Source: Nocardioides sp. Root240 (GTDB lineage: Bacteria > Actinomycetota > Actinomycetes > Propionibacteriales > Nocardioidaceae). Taken from it: a stretch of 64,000 nt of DNA. The DNA lies in NCBI RefSeq assembly GCF_001428825.1, contig NZ_LMIT01000009.1:104992-168991 (forward strand), given 5' to 3'. Positions 1-9,476 of the stretch are shown piece after piece (position 1 is the stretch's first letter; every line of letters starts with the position of its first letter). The position numbers were made by a program, and so were the translations under genes. Below the pieces are notes generated by a model, which saw only the letters and a list, made by a program, of their open reading frames with translations, did no database searches and was not told where the DNA came from.

Positions 1-1730
1 CTGGGGACGCGCTGGACGACGAGGGCGAGGCGCTTGGCCTTGATGCCCGTGCGGGTCAGCACGCGGTTCTTCTTCGTCGTGGTGGTCCAGGTGCTCTTGA
101 ACTGGCCGGCGTGGGTCTGGCGCGTCCAGCCCTTGCCGGCGAGCGCCTTGTCGTCGAGCGGGACGGTCGTGCAGCGCTGCGTGGACGTCGACCCGTTGCC
201 GACGGTGTCGAGCACGCGGGCCTGGAAGCAGTAGGTCCGACCAGGTACGGCGACGTACGACGCCGTGGAGCCGGGCGCATCGTTCACGATGACGGCCGGG
301 GCCGAGAAGGCGGACTGGTTCCAGGCGGCGCTGCGCAGGTAGAGGTCGGTGCCCGGCTGGAGGCCGGACAGGGCGTCGGCGGCCGACCACGCGAGCGGGA
401 CGGCGAGGGAGACGTTGTTGGCCGCACCGGGCTTGGTCAGTGCGAGCTGCGGGGAGCCGGCGTCGAGGAAGCGGGCCTGGACCGTGTTGGACTGGATCCC
501 GGCCATGATCGCGTTGCCGTGCTGGTCGAGGTCCAGGGCGGAGTCGAGCGCGTAGCCGGTGCCGGTCGTCGCGGGGCTGAACGGCTGGACCGCCGACGAC
601 CGCTGGTGGGTGGTGACCTTGCCGTTGCCGCTGTGCTGGATCACGCGGAGTGCGCCGTCGATCCGCGCGATCGGGCGCTCCGCGTCCGGCAGCGTTCCCG
701 TGAGCGTCTGCGGGGTGCCCGGGTCGGCTCCCGGGGCGGCCGACGCGTAGCGGACCGAGGTCGTGCCGTCCTTGTCCGCGATCCAGGCGAACAGGGCGGT
801 GCCGTCGGCGTCCATGGCGACGGTGGGCTCGGAGATGAACTCGGGCGTGCTCGACAGGATCGTGCCGTCCAGCGCGGTGCCGTTGGTGAGCACCCGGCTG
901 GTCTCGGCGAGGTAGGCCTCGGCCGCGACGACGCCGTAGATGACCTGGCCCTGGCCGTTCTCCGCGATCGCCACGTCGGGTGCCGCGGCGATGTCGCCGG
1001 AGTTGGACGTGCTGTCGCCGAGGCTCCAGCCCTTCCCGGGCGTCCGACGGCTCACCGTGAGGACGTCGTCGACGAGGCCGGTGTACTGGTAGGCGAGCAG
1101 CGCCTCGCCCTTGGAGTTCACGTCGAGCGCGGGGTTCCACGCGTCGGCCGGGGAGATGGTCTTCGGTGCGCCCGGCGACCCGCCGCCCTTCGCCCACTCG
1201 GTGACGACGAGCGCGTGGTCGGTGTCGCCGCCGTCGACGGTGGCCGCCGAGATGACCAGACCGTCGCCGGAGACCGCGAGCTGGGGGTTGCCCGCGACGT
1301 CCACACCGGCCGGCGTCATCGGGCCGAGCAGGTGGCCGGACCAGGTGGTCGGCGAGCTCTGACGCGAGACCCGCAGCCGGTCGTCGCCGTTGACGTCCTC
1401 GATCCAGCCGATGGCGTTGTCGCCCTTCTGGTTGCTGGCGAGGACCAGGTGCGTGGCGCCGGTGCCGACCTTGCCGCGCACCAGCGCGGAGCTGGTCCAG
1501 ACGCCGTCGACCGCGGTGTAGGCCCGCACGGCGCCGTCGATGATCGCCGCGGCGACGGCGTCGCCGTCGCCGGTCGAGACGACCTCGACCTCGGTGACCG
1601 TGCCGGCGGGGAACGGGACCTCGGTCACCGCCTTCCACGCGACGGCGTGGGTGGGCGCGGCCGGTACGCCGACGGTGAGGGTGCCGGCGACGAGGGCGGC
1701 GGCGGAGAGTCCGAGAAGTCGGGTGCGCAT
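1..1730 (-). CDS. secreted beta-propeller-like protein, C-terminus cut by window edge
   Basis: Reading the minus strand from the ATG at 1730, the frame stays open to base 1, so about 576 residues are visible and the C-terminus lies outside the window. It begins with MRTRLLGLSAAALVAG, a classic Sec signal peptide (residues 1-30, AxA-like end near THA). The body contains several spaced repeats of the pattern P-x-V/L-A/D-x-D/N-x-G-x-A-x-x-x-W/Y (for example EPTVAMDADGTALFAW), as in beta-propeller blades. Near the visible end is an Ig-like stretch with paired Cys (TYCFQARVLDT, STQRCTTV). No catalytic motif is seen, so it is best called an exported protein of unknown role. It is divergent from the BNR protein at 1884; the 153-base gap must hold both promoters. 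Confidence 0.85.
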   Translation of the reverse strand, partial: MRTRLLGLSAAALVAGTLTVGVPAAPTHAVAWKAVTEVPFPAGTVTEVEVVSTGDGDAVAAAIIDGAVRAYTAVDGVWTSSALVRGKVGTGATHLVLASNQKGDNAIGWIEDVNGDDRLRVSRQSSPTTWSGHLLGPMTPAGVDVAGNPQLAVSGDGLVISAATVDGGDTDHALVVTEWAKGGGSPGAPKTISPADAWNPALDVNSKGEALLAYQYTGLVDDVLTVSRRTPGKGWSLGDSTSNSGDIAAAPDVAIAENGQGQVIYGVVAAEAYLAETSRVLTNGTALDGTILSSTPEFISEPTVAMDADGTALFAWIADKDGTTSVRYASAAPGADPGTPQTLTGTLPDAERPIARIDGALRVIQHSGNGKVTTHQRSSAVQPFSPATTGTGYALDSALDLDQHGNAIMAGIQSNTVQARFLDAGSPQLALTKPGAANNVSLAVPLAWSAADALSGLQPGTDLYLRSAAWNQSAFSAPAVIVNDAPGSTASYVAVPGRTYCFQARVLDTVGNGSTSTQRCTTVPLDDKALAGKGWTRQTHAGQFKSTWTTTTKKNRVLTRTGIKAKRLALVVQRVP

Positions 1731-1883
1731 CGTGGAACCTTTCGAGAGGGGGAGGTGCTCTGTGGGGGTAGGAGCGACGCGGCCGGCGAACCTTGCAGTT
1801 TTCCGGGACCGCCCTCCGGGGCCGATGACTTTTGTCGGTGGTCGGGGTCAGAGTGGGGAGAGGCGACGACACAGGAGGCAGGG

Positions 1884-2963
1884 ATGACGACGATCGTCAT
1901 GGTCGGGACACGCAAGGGCCTGTGGGTGGGCCGTTCGGACGACCGGGCCGACTGGGAGTTCACCGGGCCCCACCACGACATGGAGGAGGTCTACTCCTGT
2001 CTCGTCGACACCCGGGGCGCCTCGCCCCGGCTCTTCGCCGGCGCCTCCTCCAGCTGGCTCGGGCCGCAGCTGCGGTGGTCCGACGACCTCGGCGCGACCT
2101 GGCAGGAGACACCCAACGGTGCGATCCGGTTCCCCGAGGGCGCGGGCGCGACCGTCGAGCGGATCTGGCAGGTCGTCCCCGGCTCCGAGCCCGGCGTGCT
2201 GCACGCCGGCACCGAGCCGGGCGCGGTCTTCACCTCGCGCGACGGCGGGTCGAGCTTCGCGCTCGAGGAGGGCCTGTGGAACCACCCGCACCGCACCGAG
2301 TGGGGCGCGGGCTTCGGCGGCCAGGCCTTCCACACCGTGCTCCCGCACCCGACCGACCCGGCGTCGATGACCGTCGCCATCTCGACCGGCGGCGTCTACC
2401 GCACGACCGACGGCGGCGCCTCGTGGGAGCCGCGCAACCAGGGCATCCGCGCCGACTTCCTGCCTGAGGACCAGCGCTACCCCGAGTTCGGGCAGTGCGT
2501 CCACAAGGTCACCCGGCACCCCTCGCGCCCCGAGCGGCTCTACGCGCAGAACCACGGCGGCGTCTACCGCTCCGACGACGAGGGCGGCTCCTGGACCTCG
2601 ATCGGCGACGACCTCCCGAGTGACTTCGGCTTCCCGATCGTGGTCCACCCGCACCGGCCCGACACGATCTGGGTCTTCCCGCTCGGCGGCGGCGATCGCC
2701 GCTACCCGCCCGACGCGAAGCCCCGGGTCTGGCGCTCCGACGACGCGGGGGAGTCGTGGACGCCGTACGGCGACGGGCTGCCGGACGCGTTCTACGTCGG
2801 CGTGATGCGCGACGCCCTCTGCGTCGACTCCCAGGACCCGGCCGGCCTCTACTTCGGCGCCCGCAACGGCTCGGTCTGGGCGTCGGCCGACGACGGCGAG
2901 ACGTGGCGCCAGATCGCCGCCGACCTGCCCGACGTGATGTCGGTCAAAGCCGGCACCTTCTGA
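1884..2963 (+). CDS. BNR/Asp-box repeat protein (sialidase/VPS10-like propeller)
   Basis: 359 residues. The ATG at 1884 follows an AGGAGG-type site (aggaggcaggg), which fixes the start inside a longer open frame. At least five Asp-box motifs (S/T-x-D-x-G-x-x-W) are visible: SDDLGATW, TTDGGASW, SDDEGGSW, SDDAGESW and SADDGETW. These make up most of a BNR beta-propeller. Such proteins are often labelled exo-alpha-sialidase or glycosyl hydrolase, but the sialidase Arg triad cannot be confirmed here, and there is no signal peptide, so a cytoplasmic propeller is more likely. The SRPBCC gene follows 12 bases later and is probably co-transcribed. Confidence 0.88.
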   Translation: MTTIVMVGTRKGLWVGRSDDRADWEFTGPHHDMEEVYSCLVDTRGASPRLFAGASSSWLGPQLRWSDDLGATWQETPNGAIRFPEGAGATVERIWQVVPGSEPGVLHAGTEPGAVFTSRDGGSSFALEEGLWNHPHRTEWGAGFGGQAFHTVLPHPTDPASMTVAISTGGVYRTTDGGASWEPRNQGIRADFLPEDQRYPEFGQCVHKVTRHPSRPERLYAQNHGGVYRSDDEGGSWTSIGDDLPSDFGFPIVVHPHRPDTIWVFPLGGGDRRYPPDAKPRVWRSDDAGESWTPYGDGLPDAFYVGVMRDALCVDSQDPAGLYFGARNGSVWASADDGETWRQIAADLPDVMSVKAGTF

Positions 2964-2975
2964 CAGGGTCCTGTC

Positions 2976-3425
2976 GTGCCCGCCTTCTCCCAGACCCACG
3001 AGACCACGATCGACGCGCCCGCCCCGACGGTCCACGCCCTTGTCGCCGACTTCCACGAGTGGATCAAGTGGTCCCCGTGGGAGGGCCTCGACCCCGACCT
3101 GCAGCGCACCTACGACGGCGCCGGCGTCGGGGCGTCGTACGCCTGGGCCGGCAACAGCAAGGCCGGGGAGGGTCGGATGACCTTCACCTCGATCACCCCC
3201 GAGCAGGTGGTCGTCGACCTCGAGTTCCTCAAGCCCTTCAAGGCTCAGAACGTCGTCACGTTCGACCTCGCCCCGGCCGGTGCCGGCACGAAGGTCGCCT
3301 GGACGATGGCCGGTCAGCGCAACCTCGCGTTCGCGGTGATGGGCAAGCTGTTCTTCGACAAGGCGATCGGCAAGGATTTCACGAAGGGACTGGCCTCGCT
3401 CAAGGCGGCAGCCGAGGCTGCGTGA
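2976..3425 (+). CDS. SRPBCC (START-like) family protein
   Basis: 149 residues with a GTG start at 2976. The layout is that of SRPBCC/polyketide-cyclase-like proteins: an N-terminal strand (THETTIDAPAPTVHALVADFHEW), a W-S-P-W-E turn, then a mixed beta sheet and a long C-terminal helix (FDKAIGKDFTKGLASLKAAAEAA, split here as FDKAIGKDF and KGLASLKAAA). These proteins bind hydrophobic ligands; the ligand is unknown. The stop codon (3423-3425) lies inside a 36-base perfect palindrome, which probably acts as the end of the transcript. Confidence 0.85.
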   Translation: MPAFSQTHETTIDAPAPTVHALVADFHEWIKWSPWEGLDPDLQRTYDGAGVGASYAWAGNSKAGEGRMTFTSITPEQVVVDLEFLKPFKAQNVVTFDLAPAGAGTKVAWTMAGQRNLAFAVMGKLFFDKAIGKDFTKGLASLKAAAEAA

Positions 3426-3455
3426 GTTTCACCGGCCGGCCGGTGAAACTCACGC
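3420..3455. repeat. 36-bp perfect palindrome, copy 1 of GTTTCACCGGCC family
   Basis: Bases 3420-3455 read the same on both strands; the core is agtttcaccggccggccggt followed by gaaact. The palindrome includes the stop codon of the SRPBCC gene. The same 26-base core recurs at 48381-48406 and in degenerate form at 3509-3534. It could fold as a strong hairpin and so end transcription before ilvD, although no T tract follows. Dispersal at separate loci suggests a repeat family and not a gene-specific site. Confidence 0.85.
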
Positions 3456-3508
3456 TGGGACGACGAAGTTTCCTCGTCCAGGCGTGAGTTTCGTCGTCCA
3501 GGTCCGCC

Positions 3509-3534
3509 AGTTCCACCGGTCGGCCGGTGAAACT
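3509..3534. repeat. degenerate copy of the GTTTCACCGGCC palindrome
   Basis: agttccaccggtcggccggt plus gaaact. The right arm matches copy 1 exactly and the left arm has two substitutions, so the palindrome is imperfect. Between the two copies (3456-3508) there is a further inverted pair, ctgggacgacgaagtt and agtttcgtcgtccagg, which makes the whole 3420-3534 stretch a cluster of inverted repeats in front of ilvD. Confidence 0.7.
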
Positions 3535-3565
3535 CCCGTCCGACGCCGAGGCGTAGCCTTGAGCC

Positions 3566-5413
3566 ATGCCCACCCTCCGCTCCGCGACCTCCACGTCGGG
3601 CCGCAACATGGCCGGCGCGCGTGCCCTGTGGCGCGCCACCGGCATGACCGACTCGGACTTCGGCAAGCCGATCATCGCCATCGCGAACTCGTTCACGGAG
3701 TTCGTCCCCGGACACGTCCACCTGCGTGACCTCGGCAAGATCGTGGCGGAGTCGGTCGTGGCGTCCGGCGGTGTGGCCAAGGAGTTCAACACGATCGCCG
3801 TCGACGACGGCATCGCGATGGGCCACGGCGGCATGCTCTATTCGCTGCCGAGCCGCGAGCTGATCGCGGACGCGGTCGAGTACATGGTCCAGGCGCACTG
3901 CGCCGACGCGATCGTGTGCATCTCCAACTGCGACAAGATCACCCCGGGCATGCTGCTGGCCGCGCTGCGGCTCAACATCCCGGTCGTCTTCGTCTCCGGC
4001 GGCCCGATGGAGGCCGGCAAGACGACCGCCATCGAGGGCATCGTGCACAGCAAGCTCGACCTCGTCGATGCGATGGTGGCCTCCGCCAACGAGGCCGTCA
4101 GCGACGAGCAGCTCGACACGATCGAGCGCTCGGCCTGCCCGACCTGCGGCTCGTGCTCGGGCATGTTCACGGCCAACTCGATGAACTGCCTGACCGAGGC
4201 GATCGGCCTGTCCCTGCCGGGCAACGGCTCGACCCTCGCCACGCACGCCAAGCGCCGCGCACTCTTCGAGGAGGCCGGCCGGGTCGTCATGGACCTGTGC
4301 CGGGCCTACTACGACAACGACGACGAGTCGGTCCTGCCGCGCAACATCGCCAACCGCGACGCCTTCGAGAACGCCGTCGCGCTCGACGTCGCGATGGGTG
4401 GCTCGACCAACACGGTGCTGCACCTGCTGGCCGCCGCGCGCGAGGCCGAGCTCGACTTCGACGTGCACGACATCGACGCGATCTCGCGTCGGGTGCCCTG
4501 CCTGGCCAAGGTCGCGCCGAACTCCCCGAAGTTCCACATGGAGGACGTCCACCGCGCCGGTGGCATCCCCGCCCTGCTCGGCGAGCTGCGTCGCGGCGGG
4601 GCCCTCAAGGAGGGCGTGCGCTCGGTCCACTCCCCGAACCTCGACGAGTGGCTCGGCGCGTGGGACATCCGTGGCGAGAGCCCGTCGGCCGAGGCGCTGG
4701 AGCTCTTCCAGGCCGCGCCCGGCGGCGTGCGGACGACGGAGCCGTTCTCGACCGAGAACCGCTGGGGCACCCTCGACACCGACGCGGCCGAGGGTTGCAT
4801 CCGCGACTTCGAGCACGCCTACTCCGCCGACGGCGGCCTGGCGATCCTCACCGGCAACATCGCCGCCGACGGCTGCGTCGTGAAGTCGGCCGGCGTCCCG
4901 GACGACGCGCTGGTCTTCCACGGCACGGCGATCGTCTTCGAGTCGCAGGACGCCGCGGTCGAGGGGATCCTCGGGAAGAAGGTGGAGGAGGGGCACGTGG
5001 TGGTCATCCGCTACGAAGGTCCCAAGGGCGGCCCGGGCATGCAGGAGATGCTGTACCCGACCGCCTTCCTCAAGGGCCGCGGCCTGGGCCAGAAGTGCGC
5101 GCTGATCACCGACGGCCGCTTCTCCGGCGGTACGAGCGGGCTGTCCATCGGCCACATCTCGCCCGAGGCGGCGGGCGGCGGCGTGATCGCGCTCGTCGAG
5201 GACGGTGACCCGATCTCGATCGACATCCCGAACCGTACGATCCACCTCGACGTCGACGAGCACACGCTCTTCGAGCGCAGGCTCCTGCAGGAGAAGCGCG
5301 ACAAGCCCTACACGCCGCTCGACCGCCAGCGTCCGGTCTCGGCCGCGCTGCGCGCGTACGCGTCGATGGCCACCGCGGCCTCCGACGGTGCCTACCGGCG
5401 CGTCCCGGACTGA
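3566..5413 (+). CDS. ilvD: dihydroxy-acid dehydratase, long (E. coli-like) class
   Basis: 615 residues. Dehydrates 2,3-dihydroxyisovalerate and dihydroxy-methylvalerate to the 2-oxo acids, the third common step of valine/isoleucine synthesis. Visible family signatures are [12 protein letters not shown] (near residues 115-126) and [19 protein letters not shown] (near 190), supplying the Fe-S cluster cysteines, and the C-terminal [14 protein letters not shown], which matches the second IlvD/Edd pattern. Length and the [10 protein letters not shown] form match the E. coli-type enzyme. The ATG at 3566 ([20 protein letters not shown]) is the expected family start. A second, different IlvD follows 20 bases downstream. 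Confidence 0.97.
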   Translation: MPTLRSATSTSGRNMAGARALWRATGMTDSDFGKPIIAIANSFTEFVPGHVHLRDLGKIVAESVVASGGVAKEFNTIAVDDGIAMGHGGMLYSLPSRELIADAVEYMVQAHCADAIVCISNCDKITPGMLLAALRLNIPVVFVSGGPMEAGKTTAIEGIVHSKLDLVDAMVASANEAVSDEQLDTIERSACPTCGSCSGMFTANSMNCLTEAIGLSLPGNGSTLATHAKRRALFEEAGRVVMDLCRAYYDNDDESVLPRNIANRDAFENAVALDVAMGGSTNTVLHLLAAAREAELDFDVHDIDAISRRVPCLAKVAPNSPKFHMEDVHRAGGIPALLGELRRGGALKEGVRSVHSPNLDEWLGAWDIRGESPSAEALELFQAAPGGVRTTEPFSTENRWGTLDTDAAEGCIRDFEHAYSADGGLAILTGNIAADGCVVKSAGVPDDALVFHGTAIVFESQDAAVEGILGKKVEEGHVVVIRYEGPKGGPGMQEMLYPTAFLKGRGLGQKCALITDGRFSGGTSGLSIGHISPEAAGGGVIALVEDGDPISIDIPNRTIHLDVDEHTLFERRLLQEKRDKPYTPLDRQRPVSAALRAYASMATAASDGAYRRVPD

Positions 5414-5433
5414 TCGACGCCTAACCTTGGGGC

Positions 5434-7116
5434 ATGAGCGACGCCCCCGACATCAAGCCCCGTTCGCGCGACGTCACCGACGGCCTGGAGAAGGCCGCGG
5501 CCCGTGGCATGCTCCGCGCGGTCGGCATGGGTGACGAGGACTTCGCCAAGCCGCAGATCGGCGTCGCGTCGAGCTGGAACGAGATCACCCCCTGCAACCT
5601 GTCGCTCGACCGGCTCGCCAAGGCGGTCAAGAACGGCGTGCACGCGGGCGGCGGCTACCCGCTCGAGTTCGGCACCATCTCGGTCTCCGACGGCATCTCG
5701 ATGGGCCACGAGGGGATGCACTTCTCGCTGGTCTCGCGGGAGGTCATCGCCGACTCGGTCGAGGTCGTGATGAACGCCGAGCGCCTCGACGGCTCCGTGC
5801 TGCTCGCGGGCTGCGACAAGTCCCTGCCGGGCATGCTGATGGCGGCCGCGCGCCTCGACCTCGCCAGCGTCTTCCTCTACGCCGGCTCGATCATGCCCGG
5901 CCAGGTCGACGGTCGCGACGTCACGATCATCGATGCGTTCGAGGCCGTGGGTGCGTGCCTGGCCGGCAAGATCACCCGCGAGGAGGTCGACCGCATCGAG
6001 CGGGCGATCTGTCCGGGCGAGGGCGCCTGCGGCGGCATGTACACCGCCAACACCATGGCCTCGGTGGGCGAGGCCCTCGGCATGTCGCTGCCGGGGAGCG
6101 CCGCCCCGCCGGCGGTGGACCGCCGTCGCGACGGCTTCGCGCACCGCTCCGGCGAGGCCGTGGTCAACCTGCTGCGCAAGGGCATCACCGCGCGTCAGAT
6201 CATGACGCGCGAGGCCTTCGAGAACGCCATCGCGGTCGTGATGGCCCTCGGCGGCTCGACCAACGCCGTGCTGCACCTGCTGGCGATCGCCAACGAGGCC
6301 GAGGTCGAGCTGAGCCTCGACGACTTCAACCGGATCGGTGACAAGGTGCCGCACCTGGCCGACATGAAGCCGTTCGGCAGGTACGTCATGAACGACATCG
6401 ACAAGATCGGCGGCATCCCGATGGTCATGCGCGCCCTGCTCGACGCCGGCCTCATGCACGGCGACTGCCTCACCGTCACGGGCAGGACGATGGCCGAGAA
6501 CCTCGACGAGCTCGCACCGCCGGCCGTCGACGGCACGGTCATCCGCCCGCTCGACGCCCCGATCCACAAGAGTGGCGGGCTGACCATCCTCAAGGGCTCG
6601 CTCGCGCCCGAGGGCGCGGTCGTCAAGAGCGCCGGCTTCGACGACTCGGTCTACACCGGCACCGCCCGGGTCTTCGACGGCGAGCGGGCGGCCATGGACG
6701 CGCTGGAGGAGGGCCGCATCGTGTCCGGCGACGTCGTGGTGATCCGCTACGAGGGCCCGAAGGGCGGCCCCGGCATGCGGGAGATGCTCGCCATCACCGG
6801 CGCGATCAAGGGCGCCGGCCTCGGCAAGGACGTCGTGCTGGTCACCGACGGCCGCTTCTCCGGCGGCACGACCGGCCTGTGCGTGGGCCACATCGCGCCC
6901 GAGGCCGTCGACGGCGGCCCGATCGCCTTCGTCCGCGACGGTGACCGGATCACCCTCGACGTCGCCAACCGCACGCTCGAGCTGGCCGTCGACGAGGCCG
7001 AGCTCGAGGCGCGCAAGGTCGGCTGGGAGCCGCTGCCGCCCAAGTACACCCGCGGGGTGCTGGGCAAGTACGCCAGGACCGTCCAGTCCGCCGCCCTCGG
7101 CGCGGTCACCTCCTAG
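5434..7116 (+). CDS. ilvD: dihydroxy-acid dehydratase, short class (second IlvD)
   Basis: 560 residues, same fold and general reaction class as its upstream neighbour but a clearly different branch. The cysteine motifs are [11 protein letters not shown] and [19 protein letters not shown] (one Cys fewer than the neighbour's CPTCGSC), and the C-terminal signature is [14 protein letters not shown]. This form is typical of the [2Fe-2S] plant/mycobacterial type. The start at 5434 ([17 protein letters not shown]) is the usual one, with only 20 bases between the two genes, so they form an operon. The activity could be BCAA-specific or extend to sugar acids; the sequence alone does not decide. Confidence 0.95.
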   Translation: MSDAPDIKPRSRDVTDGLEKAAARGMLRAVGMGDEDFAKPQIGVASSWNEITPCNLSLDRLAKAVKNGVHAGGGYPLEFGTISVSDGISMGHEGMHFSLVSREVIADSVEVVMNAERLDGSVLLAGCDKSLPGMLMAAARLDLASVFLYAGSIMPGQVDGRDVTIIDAFEAVGACLAGKITREEVDRIERAICPGEGACGGMYTANTMASVGEALGMSLPGSAAPPAVDRRRDGFAHRSGEAVVNLLRKGITARQIMTREAFENAIAVVMALGGSTNAVLHLLAIANEAEVELSLDDFNRIGDKVPHLADMKPFGRYVMNDIDKIGGIPMVMRALLDAGLMHGDCLTVTGRTMAENLDELAPPAVDGTVIRPLDAPIHKSGGLTILKGSLAPEGAVVKSAGFDDSVYTGTARVFDGERAAMDALEEGRIVSGDVVVIRYEGPKGGPGMREMLAITGAIKGAGLGKDVVLVTDGRFSGGTTGLCVGHIAPEAVDGGPIAFVRDGDRITLDVANRTLELAVDEAELEARKVGWEPLPPKYTRGVLGKYARTVQSAALGAVTS

Positions 7117-7126
7117 GGTCCGGGCA

Positions 7127-8089
7127 ATGAAGATCCACGCCCGCGTCGCGGGCCGCCTGCGCGAGTTCGTCGAGAGCCAGAAGGTCTTCTTCGTCGCGAC
7201 CTCGCCGCTGGCGGCGGACGGGCACGTCAACCTGTCGCCCCGCGGCATCCCCGGCACCTTCCGGATGCTCGACGAGCACACCTTCGCCTGGCTCGACACC
7301 TCCGGCAGCGGGAGCGAGACCATCGCCCACCTGCGCGAGAACGGCCGGGTGACGGTCATGTTCTGTGCGTTCGACGGCGCTCCCAACATCGTCCGCTTCC
7401 ACGGTCGCGGCCGCGTCGTCACCCGGTACGACGACGAGTACCTCCTGCTCGAGCCGCTCTTCGTCGACCTGCCCGGTGCCCGCGCCGTGATCGTCGTCGA
7501 GATCGAGCGGATCTCGGACTCGTGCGGCTTCGGCGTGCCCGTCATGGAGTACGTCGGCGAGCGGGAGCTGCTGCAGCCGTACTTCGACCGCAAGGGTGTC
7601 GAGGGTTCCGCCGACTACCGCCGCCGCAAGAACCGCACCAGCATCGACGGCCTGCCGGCCTTCGACTTCGACCCGCTGGGCGAGTGGTCGACGGTCGAGG
7701 GGCTGCGGGCGATCCGGGACCGGCTGGCCGAGCAGGTCGACGGGTGGCGCTTCCCGGTGTCCTTCGGGCTCGCGCTCGACGGTGAGCCGGGCCTGGTCAA
7801 CCGGCCGGGCGGCGTCCACGCCCTGCCCGCCGTCGTCCTGGCCACCGTGCTCAAGCACGACGGCTCCACGGCGACCCTCGAGATGACACCGCAGCAGCTC
7901 GACGAGGCGATCACCGCGCTCGCGCCCGCTGAGGCGTGCACGGCCGTCGAGCACCCGAACCTCGCGGACTGGCGCGTCCTGCGGGACCGGCTGCTCGCGG
8001 ACGGCGGCTCGCTGACGGCCGTGTTCGTGCGATCCGCCGACGACCCGGTCAGCTCCGAGATCGACGCACGGGTGCGCGCCCGGTGGTGA
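7127..8089 (+). CDS. pyridoxamine 5'-phosphate oxidase-fold protein with C-terminal extension
   Basis: 320 residues from the ATG at 7127, 10 bases after ilvD. The N-terminal half (about residues 1-150) has the split-barrel flavin-binding pattern: KVFFVATSPLAADGHVNLSPRG, then FAWLDTSGSGSETIAHLREN, then VRFHGRGRVV (each a stretch of the PNPOx family). Residues 160-320 are an extension without a motif I recognise, partly charged (DYRRRKNRTSIDGLPAF). Related proteins are general flavin or F420 oxidoreductases; the substrate is unknown. The last codon overlaps the GTG of the next gene (GTGA, 8086-8089), implying translational coupling. Confidence 0.85.
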   Translation: MKIHARVAGRLREFVESQKVFFVATSPLAADGHVNLSPRGIPGTFRMLDEHTFAWLDTSGSGSETIAHLRENGRVTVMFCAFDGAPNIVRFHGRGRVVTRYDDEYLLLEPLFVDLPGARAVIVVEIERISDSCGFGVPVMEYVGERELLQPYFDRKGVEGSADYRRRKNRTSIDGLPAFDFDPLGEWSTVEGLRAIRDRLAEQVDGWRFPVSFGLALDGEPGLVNRPGGVHALPAVVLATVLKHDGSTATLEMTPQQLDEAITALAPAEACTAVEHPNLADWRVLRDRLLADGGSLTAVFVRSADDPVSSEIDARVRARW

Positions 8090-8793
8090 CCAACGCGTTC
8101 GGCCAGGCGGTCGGTGACGAGGTCCCCGGCTGGGAGCCGCGACCCTGGCCGGAGCCGATCGTGCTCACGGGGCGGTACGTCGAGCTGCGCCCCCTCTCGT
8201 CGGCCCACTACGCCGACCTGTTCGCCGCCACGTGCGGTCCGGACGACGACGACCTGTGGACCTACCGGCCGGTCCCGCGGCCGACCTCCCTGGCGGACCT
8301 GTGGATGCACCTGGCCGCCCACGTCGACGCCGACGACATGGTGACCTTCGCGCTGGTGCCGCTCGAGGGGGAGCGGGCCGGAAAGGCGACCGGCATCGCG
8401 TCGTACCTGCGCATCGAGCCGGCGCACGGCCAGATCGAGGTCGCGGGCGTGCTCCTCGGCAGGTCCCTGCAGCGCACCCGTGCCGCGACGGAGGCGATCC
8501 ACCTGCTGATGCGGTACGCCTTCGACGACCTCGGCTACCGCCGCTTCGAGTGGAAGTGCGACAGCCTCAACGAGCCGTCGCGGCGCGCCGCGCAGCGCCT
8601 CGGCTTCGTGGAGGAGGGCCGGTTCCGCAACCACATGGTCACCCAGGGACGCAACCGCGACACCGACTGGTTCTCGGTGACCGACGGCGAGTGGCCGGCG
8701 GTCCGGTCGGCGCACGAGCGGTGGCTGGACCCGGCGAACTTCGACGACGCCGGCGCCCAGCTGACGAGCCTGCGCGACCACCTCGCCCGCTGA
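8086..8793 (+). CDS. GNAT acetyltransferase, RimJ/RimL type
   Basis: 235 residues from the GTG at 8086 overlapping the previous stop. It begins PIVLTGRYVELRPLSSAHY and continues with YLRIEPAHGQIEVAGVLLG, TRAATEAIHLLMRYAFDDLG and YRRFEWKCDSLNEPSRRAAQ, the ordered beta/alpha blocks of RimL-like N-acetyltransferases; the SRRAAQRLGF segment corresponds to the acetyl-CoA-binding part. These enzymes acetylate protein N-termini or small amines; the target is not shown. It ends 10 bases from the convergent TetR gene. Confidence 0.9.
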   Translation: MTNAFGQAVGDEVPGWEPRPWPEPIVLTGRYVELRPLSSAHYADLFAATCGPDDDDLWTYRPVPRPTSLADLWMHLAAHVDADDMVTFALVPLEGERAGKATGIASYLRIEPAHGQIEVAGVLLGRSLQRTRAATEAIHLLMRYAFDDLGYRRFEWKCDSLNEPSRRAAQRLGFVEEGRFRNHMVTQGRNRDTDWFSVTDGEWPAVRSAHERWLDPANFDDAGAQLTSLRDHLAR

Positions 8794-8803
8794 GGCACCT
8801 GCT

Positions 8804-9457
8804 TCAGGTGAGGACGCCGGAGACGGAGCGCCCGGCCCGGGCCCGCGCATCTCCCTGCCCGACGAGGAAGTCCACGAGCAACGGGCCGAGGACGCGTCCG
8901 GGGCCGCGTTCGCGGGCCAGGTAGCCCACGCCCTCCAGCAGGACGTAGCCGTGGACGATGGTCCACCAGCGGAAGACCGGCGCGGATCCGTGCTGTGACT
9001 CGAAGCGTCCGGCTTCGACGGCGCGCTCGATGCTGGCTCCCACTCGGTCGAGGGTCTCGTGTCGGCCGAGGTGCAGCTCCTCCGGTGTCGCGGGCCGATA
9101 GCCGGCGAGCGGCGCGGTCGCGAACATGACGGCGTACAGCTCGGGGTTCTCCCGGGCGTGGGCGACGTACGCCGCCGTCTGCCGAGCCAGGTCGTGCACC
9201 GGGTCCGCGGTCGGCTCGACGGCAGCCAGGTGGGCCTCCAGGCGGGCGAAGCCCTCCTCGACGACCGCCCTCACGAGCGCCTCCATCGACCCGAAGTGGG
9301 TGTAGACCGACATCGTGGAGGTGCCTGCGACTGCGGCGACCCGGCGCGTGCTGAGGGACGCCGCCTCTCCTGCCGCGACGAGTTGGGCGGCAGCCGCTGT
9401 CAGCCGTTGGCGCATCGGGACGCCGGTGAGAGGCCTCACATCGCTCGACATGTCCAC
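8804..9457 (-). CDS. TetR family transcriptional regulator
   Basis: 217 residues from a GTG at 9457 (an ATG two codons in, at 9451, is an equally possible start). The helix-turn-helix lies at about residues 30-60 (SLSTRRVAAVAGTSTMSVYTHFGSMEALV), a textbook TetR head. The C-terminal ligand domain contains FRWWTIVHGYVLLEGVGYL, as in TetR_C_33/WHG-type domains. It is divergent from the membrane protein at 9508, and the inverted repeat at 9477-9492 between them is the natural operator. Likely autoregulated and controlling its neighbour. Confidence 0.92.
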   Translation of the reverse strand: MDMSSDVRPLTGVPMRQRLTAAAAQLVAAGEAASLSTRRVAAVAGTSTMSVYTHFGSMEALVRAVVEEGFARLEAHLAAVEPTADPVHDLARQTAAYVAHARENPELYAVMFATAPLAGYRPATPEELHLGRHETLDRVGASIERAVEAGRFESQHGSAPVFRWWTIVHGYVLLEGVGYLARERGPGRVLGPLLVDFLVGQGDARARAGRSVSGVLT

Positions 9458-9476
9458 CAGTATCCATCACACTGGT

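Noticed and set aside
111..2963. A 950-codon open frame on the plus strand covering the first 3 kb
   Set aside because: The first 1770 bases give low-complexity Arg/Gly/Val-rich shadow sequence opposite a clear secreted protein on the minus strand; only 1884-2963 (BNR protein) has a ribosome site and family motifs.
1848..3056. Long minus-strand frames opposite the BNR gene, and similar antisense frames opposite ilvD, serA, ilvB and pknG
   Set aside because: They are by-products of high GC third positions; the proteins are repetitive, rich in Arg/Val/Gly/Asp and match no motif, while the opposite strand encodes recognisable families.
3420..3534. CRISPR-like array because of repeated palindromic units
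   Set aside because: Only two unequal copies, no regular spacers and no cas genes; the same core occurs alone 45 kb away.
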